Source: Allobosea sp. Root381
GTDB taxonomy: Bacteria > Pseudomonadota > Alphaproteobacteria > Rhizobiales > Beijerinckiaceae
Length of the DNA: 64,000 nt
Reading direction: 5' to 3'
Assembly: GCF_001429395.1 (NCBI RefSeq)
Contig: NZ_LMJT01000023.1
Location: 203,631-267,630 of the forward strand
Part shown: piece by piece, positions 36,605 through 44,113 of the stretch
Position numbering within the stretch: the stretch's first letter is position 1
Layout of the letters: each line of letters opens with the position of its first letter
Notes under the pieces: generated by a model
Databases searched by the model: none
What the model saw: only the letters and a program-made list of their open reading frames with translations
What the model was told of the DNA's origin: nothing
Position numbers and translations under genes: made by a program

Positions 36605-37360
36605 ATGTTCTCGCAAGCCACCATGTCACAGCCCCGGGACGCTGTCAGGCATTTCCCGGCGATCCCGGCACAGGCGCCGAGCCTGCGCAGCCTCTTCGGC
36701 GGGCAGCCGGTGGAGACTTTCGAGAGCGGAAGCGCGGTGTTCTGGGAAGGCGACGATGCGCGCCACGTCTTCGAGGTCGTCGAGGGCGTCCTACGCGTGT
36801 TCAGGATCATGAGCGACGGCCGCCGCGTCATCACCGGCTTCATCTATCCGGGCGATCTGCTCGGCGTCTCCCTGAAGGACCATTACCTCTACACCGCCGA
36901 GGCGGTGACCCGGACGAAGATTCGCCGCTATGAGCGCGGCCGCTTCCAGGACGAGATCAACCGCTCGCCGGAGCTGCGGCCGCAGCTCTTCGCCCGCCTC
37001 TGCGACGAGATGGCCGCAGCGCAGGACCAGATGATCCTGCTCGCCCGCAAGAGCGCCGAGGAGCGGGTCGCCAGCTTCCTGCTCGTGATCGCCCGCCGGC
37101 TCGGCGCCGTGCAGGCGCAGGCCGTAATCGAAATTCCGATGACCCGGCTCGACATGGCGGATTATCTCGGCCTGACCATCGAGACCGTGTCCCGGACCAT
37201 GACGCGGCTCACCACCTGTGGCGTGATCGCGCCGAGCAGCCGCCACGCCATCGTCATCCGCAAGCTCGGCAAGCTCGTCATGCTTGCGGGCGAGGCCGAT
37301 GACGACGATAACCGCGCGACCGGCATGGGGTCGGTGCAGCAGGCCGTCTGGCCCAACTGA
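36605..37360 (+). CDS. fixK: Crp/Fnr-family transcriptional regulator, FixK-like
   Basis: Regulator of 251 residues with a cyclic-nucleotide-type sensor domain (about 40-155) and a C-terminal HTH ([23 protein letters not shown]) whose E..SR recognition residues match the FNR/FixK class. It lacks the N-terminal cysteine cluster of FNR, as FixK does, so it does not sense oxygen itself. It would activate micro-oxic genes such as high-affinity oxidase genes at TTGAT-N4-ATCAA sites elsewhere. The FixL-like kinase gene begins 5 bases after its stop, so both are one operon. The symbol rests on family plus context. Confidence 0.85.
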   Translation: MFSQATMSQPRDAVRHFPAIPAQAPSLRSLFGGQPVETFESGSAVFWEGDDARHVFEVVEGVLRVFRIMSDGRRVITGFIYPGDLLGVSLKDHYLYTAEAVTRTKIRRYERGRFQDEINRSPELRPQLFARLCDEMAAAQDQMILLARKSAEERVASFLLVIARRLGAVQAQAVIEIPMTRLDMADYLGLTIETVSRTMTRLTTCGVIAPSSRHAIVIRKLGKLVMLAGEADDDDNRATGMGSVQQAVWPN

Positions 37361-37365
37361 GCGGC

Positions 37366-39315
37366 ATGGTAAGCGTCGGAGTGGTGCAGGCCATGCGGTC
37401 GACCGTCACCAGTGACTTCAGCCTCGACGAGATCACGCGGGTCCTCGACAGCGCCAACATCATCGTCCACGGCTTCGACGGCATCGTCACGCGCTGGACC
37501 AGCGGCTGCGAGGCGCTCTACGGCTGGACGCGCGAGGAGGCCGTCGGCCGTGTCGTGCACGATCTGCTCGAGACGTCGTTCCCCCAGCCGCTGCGGGATA
37601 TCATCGCCTATCTGCACGAGCACGACATCTGGAAGGGGCAGATCGCCCATCGCCACAAGGACGGCCACGCCATCTTCGTCGCCAGCCGCTGGGTTCTGGC
37701 TCGCTCGGAGGACGCCTCGGGCTTCGTGATCGTCGAGACCAATATCGACGTCAGCGACCTGCGCGCCGTGCAGGCCGACCTCGTGGCCAGGGAAGCGCAT
37801 CTGCGCTCGATTCTCGACACCGTGCCCGAGGCGATGGTGGTGATCGACGATGCGGGGCTGATTTCCTCCTTCAGCGCCGCAGCCGAGCGGCTGTTCGGCT
37901 ATGGCGCGCGCGAGGTCATCGGCCGCAATGTCAGCGCCCTGATGCCGCAGCCGGATCGCGACGCCCATGACGGCTATATCCACCGCTACCTGACCACCGG
38001 CGAGCGCCGGATCATCGGCTATGGCCGCGTCGTCACCGGCCAGAAGAAGGACGGCAGCCTGTTCCCGATGGAACTCGCGATCGGCGAGGCGCAGGCCGCG
38101 GGGCGCCGCATCTTCACCGGCTTCATTCGCGACCTCACGAGCCGCCACCGGATCGAGGAGGAACTGCGCCAGGCCCACAAGATGGAGGCGGTCGGCCAGC
38201 TCACCGGCGGCATCGCCCATGATTTCAACAATCTGCTGACCGTGATCAGCGGCAATCTCGAGATGATCGAGCGGCGGATCACGGACGACAAGCTGCGCGT
38301 CCTGCTCGGCGAGGCGCAGGGAGCGGCCGATGACGGCGCCAAGCTGACCGGTCAGCTGCTCGCCTTCGGACGCCGCCAGCCCCTGAACCCCAAGCTCGTC
38401 GATGTCGGCCAGCTCGTCTCGAACTTCTCCGACCTGCTGCGCCGGGCGCTTGGGGAGGCGGTCGAGCTGCGCACCATCGTCTCCGGCTCGCCGGGCCCGG
38501 CGCTGGTCGATGCTTCTCAGCTCCAGAATGCGCTGCTCAATCTCGCGCTCAATGCCCGCGACGCGATGCCTCGCGGCGGGCGGCTGACGGTCGAGATCGC
38601 GCCGGCCAAGCTCGATGCCGACTATGCCAGCATGTATCCCGAGGTGCGCACCGGCAGCTTCGTGTTGATCTCCGTCACGGACACGGGTGCCGGTATGTCC
38701 GCCGAGGTCAAGCAGCGCGCCTTCGAGCCGTTCTTCACCACCAAGGGCGTCGGCGCCGGCACGGGCCTTGGGCTCAGCATGGTCTACGGCTTCACCAAGC
38801 AGTCGGGCGGCCATGTCCAACTCTATAGCGAGGTGGGGCAGGGCACGAGCGTGCGCCTCTATCTGCCGGTGGCGAGGGCGCTGCCGTCCCAGGTCGCCGG
38901 GGAGGGCTCCGCGCAGCCCGCCGCCGAGGCCAGCTTGCCCGTCGGCTCCGAGACGATCCTCGTCGTCGAGGACGATGCCCGCGTGCGCCGCGTCGCGGTC
39001 GCCCGGCTAGAGGACACCGGTTATCGCGTGCTGCAGGCGGAGAACGCGGCTCAGGCTCTCCGGTTGCTCGAGGTGCATCCGGAGGTCGCACTGCTCTTCA
39101 CCGACATCGTCATGCCGGGCGGCATGTCGGGTGACGAACTGGCGCGCGAGGCGCGGCTGATGCGGCCCGGCGTCAAGGTCGTCTTCACCTCGGGCTTCGC
39201 CGAGCCGAGCGTCGCTGTCCGCGAACTCGCAGCGCATGCGAACTGGCTGAAGAAGCCCTACACCGCGATGGAACTCGCGGTGCGGATCCGCGAACTGCTC
39301 GACGCGCAAGGCTGA
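37366..39315 (+). CDS. Hybrid sensor histidine kinase with heme-PAS domain (hFixL-like)
   Basis: Soluble hybrid kinase of 649 residues. Order: PAS (about 22-130), a second PAS (about 142-262) very like the FixL heme domain, HisKA with H285 in [13 protein letters not shown], HATPase with [14 protein letters not shown], and a C-terminal receiver with D580 in [11 protein letters not shown]. In the second PAS, H201 in [10 protein letters not shown] sits where FixL has its heme ligand, and R221 in [10 protein letters not shown] matches the ligand-contact arginine. So it is probably an oxygen-sensing kinase without membrane segments. The attached receiver is as in R. etli hFixL. It follows the FixK-like gene by 5 bases. 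Confidence 0.88.
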   Translation: MVSVGVVQAMRSTVTSDFSLDEITRVLDSANIIVHGFDGIVTRWTSGCEALYGWTREEAVGRVVHDLLETSFPQPLRDIIAYLHEHDIWKGQIAHRHKDGHAIFVASRWVLARSEDASGFVIVETNIDVSDLRAVQADLVAREAHLRSILDTVPEAMVVIDDAGLISSFSAAAERLFGYGAREVIGRNVSALMPQPDRDAHDGYIHRYLTTGERRIIGYGRVVTGQKKDGSLFPMELAIGEAQAAGRRIFTGFIRDLTSRHRIEEELRQAHKMEAVGQLTGGIAHDFNNLLTVISGNLEMIERRITDDKLRVLLGEAQGAADDGAKLTGQLLAFGRRQPLNPKLVDVGQLVSNFSDLLRRALGEAVELRTIVSGSPGPALVDASQLQNALLNLALNARDAMPRGGRLTVEIAPAKLDADYASMYPEVRTGSFVLISVTDTGAGMSAEVKQRAFEPFFTTKGVGAGTGLGLSMVYGFTKQSGGHVQLYSEVGQGTSVRLYLPVARALPSQVAGEGSAQPAAEASLPVGSETILVVEDDARVRRVAVARLEDTGYRVLQAENAAQALRLLEVHPEVALLFTDIVMPGGMSGDELAREARLMRPGVKVVFTSGFAEPSVAVRELAAHANWLKKPYTAMELAVRIRELLDAQG

Positions 39316-39649
39316 GCCGGCTGATTCCGGACGGAAGGACTGCGCGGCTCCGTCAAACCCTCAGCCGCCAAGGAGTCCGTTTCGCGGACATGACCGCCAT
39401 GTCCTGCTGCTTCGTCGGGACAAGCTTGGCCGAGTACTCATGCGTTATGAGCGTGACTGGTCGAGCCGCAATCCCACCCGATCCCAAGCGAATTCTGCGC
39501 CGCGACGTGATGACGCGGGCGTTCGCGACCGCGTGAAACCAACCCTTCGACAGGCCGAAGGGTTGACACGCCGGAGCGGTTGGAAGAGGGCTAGCGCCAC
39601 GCAACTGTTTGGTTGTAAAGCGTTTTTTAATTATTCCAAGGAAGAACTA
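39316..39649. other. Intergenic region upstream of exbB (334 bases)
   Basis: No supported gene. It has a hairpin with perfect 7-base arms (GGACATG at 39386-39392, CATGTCC at 39398-39404) and another with 9-base arms (AACCCTTCG at 39541-39549, CGAAGGGTT at 39556-39564). TTGACA at 39563-39568 overlaps the second and may be a -35 element, but the -10 is poor. The last 50 bases are unusually AT-rich for this genome and hold the exbB ribosome site AAGGAAG. Confidence 0.5.
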
Positions 39650-40804
39650 ATGACGGCCTTCAGGCTCTCGCGCGTCGTCTCTGTCGCGCTGCGTCAGCGG
39701 ACGGGGACGGGATGCGAGCCGCGGACCCGCACTGCGCGCCACGCGCTCGGCGGCGTTCTCCTGGCACTGGCGGTCGCTGCAGGCGACTTCGTGCCCGCGC
39801 ATGGGCAGGAGCCGCAGTCCCAGCCGCAGTCATCTGCGCCCGCGGCCGCTCCTGCGCCTGCTCCGGCGGTGCCCGCGGCACCTGCGGCCGCGGCTCCCAC
39901 TGCGGAGACGGCTGCTCCCGCGACCGCCCTGCCGTCCGTTCCGCCGCAATTCGGCATTGCGCCGCCGACCGCAGCCCATCCGGCGGCGGTTCCGTCGGGA
40001 ATTCCGACACCTGTCGCAGTGCAGCCGGCGGCGCTGCCCGCGCTGCCGCACGACCTGTCCCCCTGGGGCATGTTCATGGCCGCCGATATCGTCGTGAAGG
40101 CGGTGATGGTGGGGCTGGCCTTCGCCTCGCTGGTGACCTGGACGATCTGGCTCGCCAAGGCGCTCGAACTGGCGGCCGCCAAGGCCTCGGCGCGGCGCGC
40201 TGTGCGCCGGCTCGAAGAGGCCGGAAGCCTGCAGGACGCGGCCGGCGCCGTCGCCGGCAAGGGCGGGCGGATGCGCGGCGCAGTGGGGACGCTGCTCGGC
40301 GCGGCGTTGGACGAGACCCGCCGTTCGACCGACCTTGGCGAGGACGGCATCAAGGAGCGCGTCGCCATCGCGCTGTCGCGGATCGAGGCGAGGGCCGGCC
40401 GCTCGATGGCGCGCGGCACCGGCCTTCTCGCAACGATCGGCTCGACGGCGCCGTTCGTCGGCCTTTTCGGCACCGTCTGGGGGATCATGAATTCGTTCAT
40501 CGGCATCAGCCAGGCCAAGACGACCAATCTCGCGGTCGTGGCGCCAGGCATCGCCGAGGCGCTGCTCGCCACCGCGATCGGCCTCGTGGCGGCGATTCCG
40601 GCTGTGATCATCTACAACGTCTTCGCCCGCTCCATCACGGGCTATCGCGCGACGTTGTCGGATGCCTCGGGCGAGATCCTGCAGCATCTCTCGCGCGATC
40701 TGGAGCGCCGGCACCGCGGGCCGGTCCCGGCTCCGGCGCTCTCCCGCGCGCCGCTGCAGGCGGTCCAGCCTGCGCCCGCCATGCCGCGCATGCCGGCGGA
40801 GTGA
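39650..40804 (+). CDS. exbB: TonB-system energizer ExbB
   Basis: Inner-membrane protein of 384 residues that, with ExbD, harvests the proton gradient for TonB. A signal peptide (core [19 protein letters not shown]) leads to an Ala/Pro-rich periplasmic stretch of about 90 residues, then three membrane segments: one at [23 protein letters not shown] and two in the MotA/ExbB domain ([41 protein letters not shown]). The long N-terminal extension is typical of alphaproteobacterial ExbB. The ATG at 39650 has AAGGAAG 5 bases upstream; a longer upstream frame lacks similarity. It is followed by exbD after 3 bases. Confidence 0.93.
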   Translation: MTAFRLSRVVSVALRQRTGTGCEPRTRTARHALGGVLLALAVAAGDFVPAHGQEPQSQPQSSAPAAAPAPAPAVPAAPAAAAPTAETAAPATALPSVPPQFGIAPPTAAHPAAVPSGIPTPVAVQPAALPALPHDLSPWGMFMAADIVVKAVMVGLAFASLVTWTIWLAKALELAAAKASARRAVRRLEEAGSLQDAAGAVAGKGGRMRGAVGTLLGAALDETRRSTDLGEDGIKERVAIALSRIEARAGRSMARGTGLLATIGSTAPFVGLFGTVWGIMNSFIGISQAKTTNLAVVAPGIAEALLATAIGLVAAIPAVIIYNVFARSITGYRATLSDASGEILQHLSRDLERRHRGPVPAPALSRAPLQAVQPAPAMPRMPAE

Positions 40805-40807
40805 GCC

Positions 40808-41275
40808 ATGGCCATTTCGCTCAAGGAATCCCAGGACGGCGACCTCGGCGAGGTCAGCGACATCAATGTCACGCCCTTCATCGACGTCATCCTGGTGCTG
40901 CTGATCATCTTCATGGTCGCGGCGCCGCTCTCGACGGTGGACGTCGCGGTCGATCTTCCGGTCTCGAATGCGCAGCCGCAGCCGCGGCCGGAGGCGCCGA
41001 TCTTCGTCACCGTCAAGGGCGATCTCACGCTGTCGCTCGGCAATGACGGCGTGCCGCGCGAAATGCTCGGCGCCATGCTCGACCGCCAGACCAACAGCGA
41101 CCGTGAACAACGGGTCTTCCTGCGGGCCGACGGCGCCGTGGCCTATCGCGAACTGATGGAGGTGATGAACCTGCTCAGGCAGGCCGGCTACCTCAAGATC
41201 GGGCTGGTCGGACTCGAGGATACGGGGCAGGGCGCCGCGCAGGCTGCGCCGGCCGGCGGAGCGCCTCAGCCATGA
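40808..41275 (+). CDS. exbD: TonB-system protein ExbD
   Basis: Inner-membrane protein of 155 residues with one N-terminal membrane helix (IDVILVLLIIFMVAAPL) carrying the conserved aspartate in NVTPFIDVILV, which takes part in proton flow. The rest is a periplasmic domain (DLTLSLGNDGVPREML, FLRADGAVAYRELMEVMNLLRQAG). It lies between exbB and tonB and overlaps tonB by 4 bases. TolR is the paralogous alternative, but the neighbouring tonB settles the call. Confidence 0.95.
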   Translation: MAISLKESQDGDLGEVSDINVTPFIDVILVLLIIFMVAAPLSTVDVAVDLPVSNAQPQPRPEAPIFVTVKGDLTLSLGNDGVPREMLGAMLDRQTNSDREQRVFLRADGAVAYRELMEVMNLLRQAGYLKIGLVGLEDTGQGAAQAAPAGGAPQP

Positions 41276-42195
41276 GCGCGCTCACGAAGCTGGCCGGCCG
41301 TTCCGACAGTATCGGCTCCAGGTTCTGGCCGGCCGCCGCGCGCTGGGCGCTCGCCGGCCTCATCGTCGCCGGAGCGCATGGCGCAGCCGGTTGGATGATC
41401 GCGACCTGGCAGCGCGCCGAAGCTGCGATGGGAGCCCCTCCGGCGGCGGTGATGATCGAGCTAGCCCCGGTAGCGGTCGCGCCGGAAGCGCCACCCCAGG
41501 AGGTCGCGCCGGGCCCTGAAATGGTCGAGGCCCAGCCCGAGCCGCAGCCGGAACCCGTGATCGAGAAGCCGCCGGAGCCCGAGCCCGAGCCGCCGCCGCC
41601 CGAGCCCGTCGTCGAGCCGCCGCCGATCGAGCCTCCGCCGATCGAGGAGCCGCAGCCCGTCGTGCAGCCAGAGCCCGAGATCAAGATCCCGGAGCTGCCG
41701 CCGCTTCCCGATGCCGCAGCGATCCTTTCGCCGCCTCCGCCTCCGCCACGTCCGAAGGTGGTCGAGCGCAAGCCGCCACCGAAGAAGAGGGTCGTCGAGC
41801 GGCGCAAGCCGATCAATCCGGAAAAGCCGCAGGCCGAACGCACGACGGCGCCCACGGCGCAGGCCCAGGCGGCTCCGAACGCGGCGGCTCCGACGCATGG
41901 CGCATCGTCGGCGCCGTCGGTCTCGCCTGCGAGCTGGCGCGGCACGCTGCTCGCTCATCTCAATCGCTACAAGCGCTTCCCGAGCGGCGCCAACCCCGGC
42001 ACCGTCCAGGTCGCGTTCAGCATCGACCGTTCCGGGCGCGTGCTGTCTGCCCGGCTTCTCAGCGGCTCGGGCAGCCCGGCGCTGGATGAGGAAGCCGTCG
42101 CGATGATCCGGCGCGCGAGCCCTGTTCCGGCCCCGCCAGCGGGGCTGGGTGGCGGTACGATCGCGCTCGCCGTGCCGGTCAGGTTTTCACGCTGA
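41272..42195 (+). CDS. tonB: Energy transducer TonB
   Basis: Protein of 307 residues with an N-terminal membrane anchor (WALAGLIVAGAHGAAGWMIATW), a long Pro/Glu-rich spacer (repeated EPEPE/PPP and later Lys-rich stretches) that spans the periplasm, and a C-terminal TonB domain (LLAHLNRYKRFP, VQVAFSIDRSGRVLSARLLSGSG). It transmits energy to outer-membrane receptors for siderophores, heme or similar ligands. No TonB-dependent receptor gene is in the window. The downstream 589-base region carries a small RNA candidate on the opposite strand. Confidence 0.95.
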   Translation: MSALTKLAGRSDSIGSRFWPAAARWALAGLIVAGAHGAAGWMIATWQRAEAAMGAPPAAVMIELAPVAVAPEAPPQEVAPGPEMVEAQPEPQPEPVIEKPPEPEPEPPPPEPVVEPPPIEPPPIEEPQPVVQPEPEIKIPELPPLPDAAAILSPPPPPPRPKVVERKPPPKKRVVERRKPINPEKPQAERTTAPTAQAQAAPNAAAPTHGASSAPSVSPASWRGTLLAHLNRYKRFPSGANPGTVQVAFSIDRSGRVLSARLLSGSGSPALDEEAVAMIRRASPVPAPPAGLGGGTIALAVPVRFSR

Positions 42196-42404
42196 GGCAT
42201 CGCTTGCGCGGAGCGGCTCGGCTCTGCGCAGCCGTCTCGGCAGAATGCGAGCGGCCATGCCACCTATCGCCCCGGGCCGGGCGCAAGATCATGAAATCGC
42301 CCGCTCCCGGCGTGCCCTCGGATCCTGATCTGCGGCGGCAGTGGCTGGCCGGAAGGGCACATCATTTCGAGGGGCGCGAGATGCGCTCCCCCCTCCCGAA
42401 AGGC

Positions 42405-42431
42405 AAAAAAAAGGGCCGCACGAGGCGGCCC
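42405..42431 (-). terminator. Intrinsic terminator of the minus-strand small RNA
   Basis: On the minus strand GGGCCGC-CTCGT-GCGGCCC forms a 7-bp GC-only stem with a 5-base loop and is followed directly by eight T. It fits a strong intrinsic terminator. No minus-strand protein gene lies to its right that it could serve, which is why I assign it to the small RNA. Confidence 0.85.
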
Positions 42432-42483
42432 AAGTCTAGGGAGGAAACGCCCAAGGAGGGCGACGCAGCATCGCTGCTGCGGT
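42405..42483 (-). ncRNA. Candidate trans-acting small RNA with anti-Shine-Dalgarno loops
   Basis: Reading the minus strand: a sigma70-like promoter with -35 TTGTGA (42513-42518), a 17-base spacer and -10 TATGTA (42490-42495) points to a start near 42483. The RNA would be about 79 bases: stem 1 CGCAGC/GCTGCG (42464-42481), stem 2 GCCC/GGGC with loop TCCTT (42449-42461), a single-stranded GTTTCCTCCCTAGACTT, then a perfect 7-bp terminator stem (42413-42431) and eight U (42405-42412). The CU-rich loop and linker could pair with ribosome-binding sites, as in alphaproteobacterial anti-SD small RNAs such as the alpha-r14 and cuckoo types. It probably depends on Hfq. Expression is not proven. Confidence 0.7.
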
Positions 42484-42784
42484 GCACTCTACATAGGGGC
42501 GGGGGGGCCGCTTCACAAGGGTAAAAGGGCAGCATCATTGTCCTAATTTTCAAGCAGGCTGCCCAAAGGCTTCGCGCCACCCATTCCCGGGCAATCTCAA
42601 CGGCAGGAACCGGTGCCGCCGCCGCCGGGCTCCCGCTGCCGATTAAGCGTTGACAGCCAGTTTGGCCCTATTCAAATTCGTAGGCATACAAATGAGTTTG
42701 CGGGCTGACGCCATGCTGTCGGCATGCGACATCTGTCAAAGAGCGCTGGGGCACCCGCCACCGGGCCAGACATGGGGAACCGCG

Positions 42785-43999
42785 ATGACGATCGACCGTC
42801 GGAGTTTTCTGGCCGCCGCTTCGGCTGGCGCCACCGTATTGGCCGCCCCCTCGGTGCTGCGCGCGCAAGGCGCGGCCATCAGGATCGGCGAGATCAACAG
42901 CTACACCGCCCAGCCCGCCTTCCTGAAGCCCTATCGCCAGGCCTGGGAGCTGGCGATCGAGCAGGCCAACGCCGCCGGCGGCGTGCTCGGCCGCAAGCTT
43001 GAAACCGTGTTCCGAGACGATGGCGGCAAGCCGGAGGATGCCGTGCGCCATGCCGGCGACCTCGTCAACGCGGAGAAGGTCGACATCGTCGCAGGCGGAT
43101 TCCTCTCCAATGTCGGGCTCGCCATCGCCGACTTCGCCGCCCAGAACAAGCGGCTCTATCTTGCCTCCGAGCCGCTTTCGGACGCGCTCGTCTGGGCCAA
43201 GGGCAACCCCTACACCTTCCGCCTGCGCTGCTCGACCTACATGCAGGCGGCGATGCTGGTCGAGGAGGCGGCAAAGCTGCCCGCGAAGAAATGGGCGATC
43301 GTCGCCCCGAACTACGAATACGGCCAGTCGGCGGTGAAGTGGTTCAAGGAGCTGCTCAAGCGGGCCAAGCCCGATGTCGAGTTCGTCGCCGAACAGTTCC
43401 CGGCGCTCGGCCGCATCGATGCCGGCGCGACGGTGCAGGCGCTCGAGGCCTCCAAGCCCGACGCGATCTTCAACGTTACCTTCGCCGGCGACCTCACCAA
43501 CTTCGTCCGCCAGGGCAATACGCGCGGCCTGTTCGAGGGGCGGACCGTCGTTTCCATGCTGACCGGAGAACCGGAATATCTCGATCCGCTCGGGGCGGAG
43601 ACGCCGGTTGGCTGGATCGTCACCGGCTATCCGCATGCCGAGATCACGACGCCGGAGCACGTCAAGTTCGTCGAGGCCTACAAGGCCAAGTACAACGATT
43701 ATCCGCGCCTGGGCTCCGTCGTCGGCTACGACACCGTGCAGTCGATCAGGGCTGCGATCGCCAAGGCCGGCGCAGTCGAGAACGACAAGCTGATCGCGGC
43801 CTTCAAGGGGCTTAGCTTCCCCGGGCTCTTCGGGCCGATCACCTATCGCGCTTCCGACCACCAGTCGACGATGGGCGCCTATGTCGGCAAGACGGCGGTC
43901 AAGGGTGGCAAGGGCGTCATGATCGACTGGCGCTATGCCGATGGCGCCAACTACCTGCCGAGCGACGCCGAGGCGAAGGCGATGCGTCCGGCGGGATAA
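42785..43999 (+). CDS. Branched-chain amino-acid-type ABC transporter substrate-binding protein (Tat signal)
   Basis: Periplasmic binding protein of 404 residues, LivJ/LivK class. The N-terminus TIDRRSFLAAASAGATVLAA is a twin-arginine signal with the AQGA cleavage region. The mature part starts IRIGEINSYTAQPAFLKPY and has the type I periplasmic fold with ANAAGGVLGRKLETVFRDDGGKPEDAV. The ATG at 42785 has GGGGAA upstream and fits the signal peptide; a longer frame to 42650 does not. In this family ligands include amino acids, amides and aromatic acids. With the nearby N-heterocycle genes, a pyridine carboxylate or related compound is possible. Confidence 0.9.
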   Translation: MTIDRRSFLAAASAGATVLAAPSVLRAQGAAIRIGEINSYTAQPAFLKPYRQAWELAIEQANAAGGVLGRKLETVFRDDGGKPEDAVRHAGDLVNAEKVDIVAGGFLSNVGLAIADFAAQNKRLYLASEPLSDALVWAKGNPYTFRLRCSTYMQAAMLVEEAAKLPAKKWAIVAPNYEYGQSAVKWFKELLKRAKPDVEFVAEQFPALGRIDAGATVQALEASKPDAIFNVTFAGDLTNFVRQGNTRGLFEGRTVVSMLTGEPEYLDPLGAETPVGWIVTGYPHAEITTPEHVKFVEAYKAKYNDYPRLGSVVGYDTVQSIRAAIAKAGAVENDKLIAAFKGLSFPGLFGPITYRASDHQSTMGAYVGKTAVKGGKGVMIDWRYADGANYLPSDAEAKAMRPAG

Positions 44000-44113
44000 G
44001 GTCTTCCTCCGCTGTTCAAGATGCTTGCGCCCGATCGTGGGTTCCGGGTTCGGCCTGTCGGTCGCCCGGAATGACGAGATGGTGCGCCCAGAGGTTGCGA
44101 GACCCATAGCCGC

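Larger units (their letters stand above)
42196..42784. other. Intergenic region tonB - liv operon (589 bases)
   Basis: It holds the minus-strand small RNA (42405-42483) and its promoter to 42518. Further right is the likely liv promoter: TTGACA at 42650-42655, 17 bases, then CAAATT at 42673-42678, overlapping an imperfect palindrome at 42673-42700 (CAAATTC...GAGTTTG arms) that includes ATACAAA, also present in the MarR-type operators further on. Nothing else gene-like is seen. Confidence 0.5.

Noticed and set aside
39353-39604. 83-codon minus-strand frame upstream of exbB
   Set aside because: No ribosome site, no family resemblance, and it runs through two hairpins; more likely non-coding.
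39626-39642. Irr/Fur-type iron box upstream of exbB (TTTTTAATTATTCCAAG)
   Set aside because: The two halves fit an iron-control palindrome poorly; AT-richness alone explains the resemblance.
42405-42431. Hairpin as the tonB terminator on the plus strand
   Set aside because: On the plus strand the A-run comes before the stem and no U-run follows. The polarity fits only minus-strand transcription.
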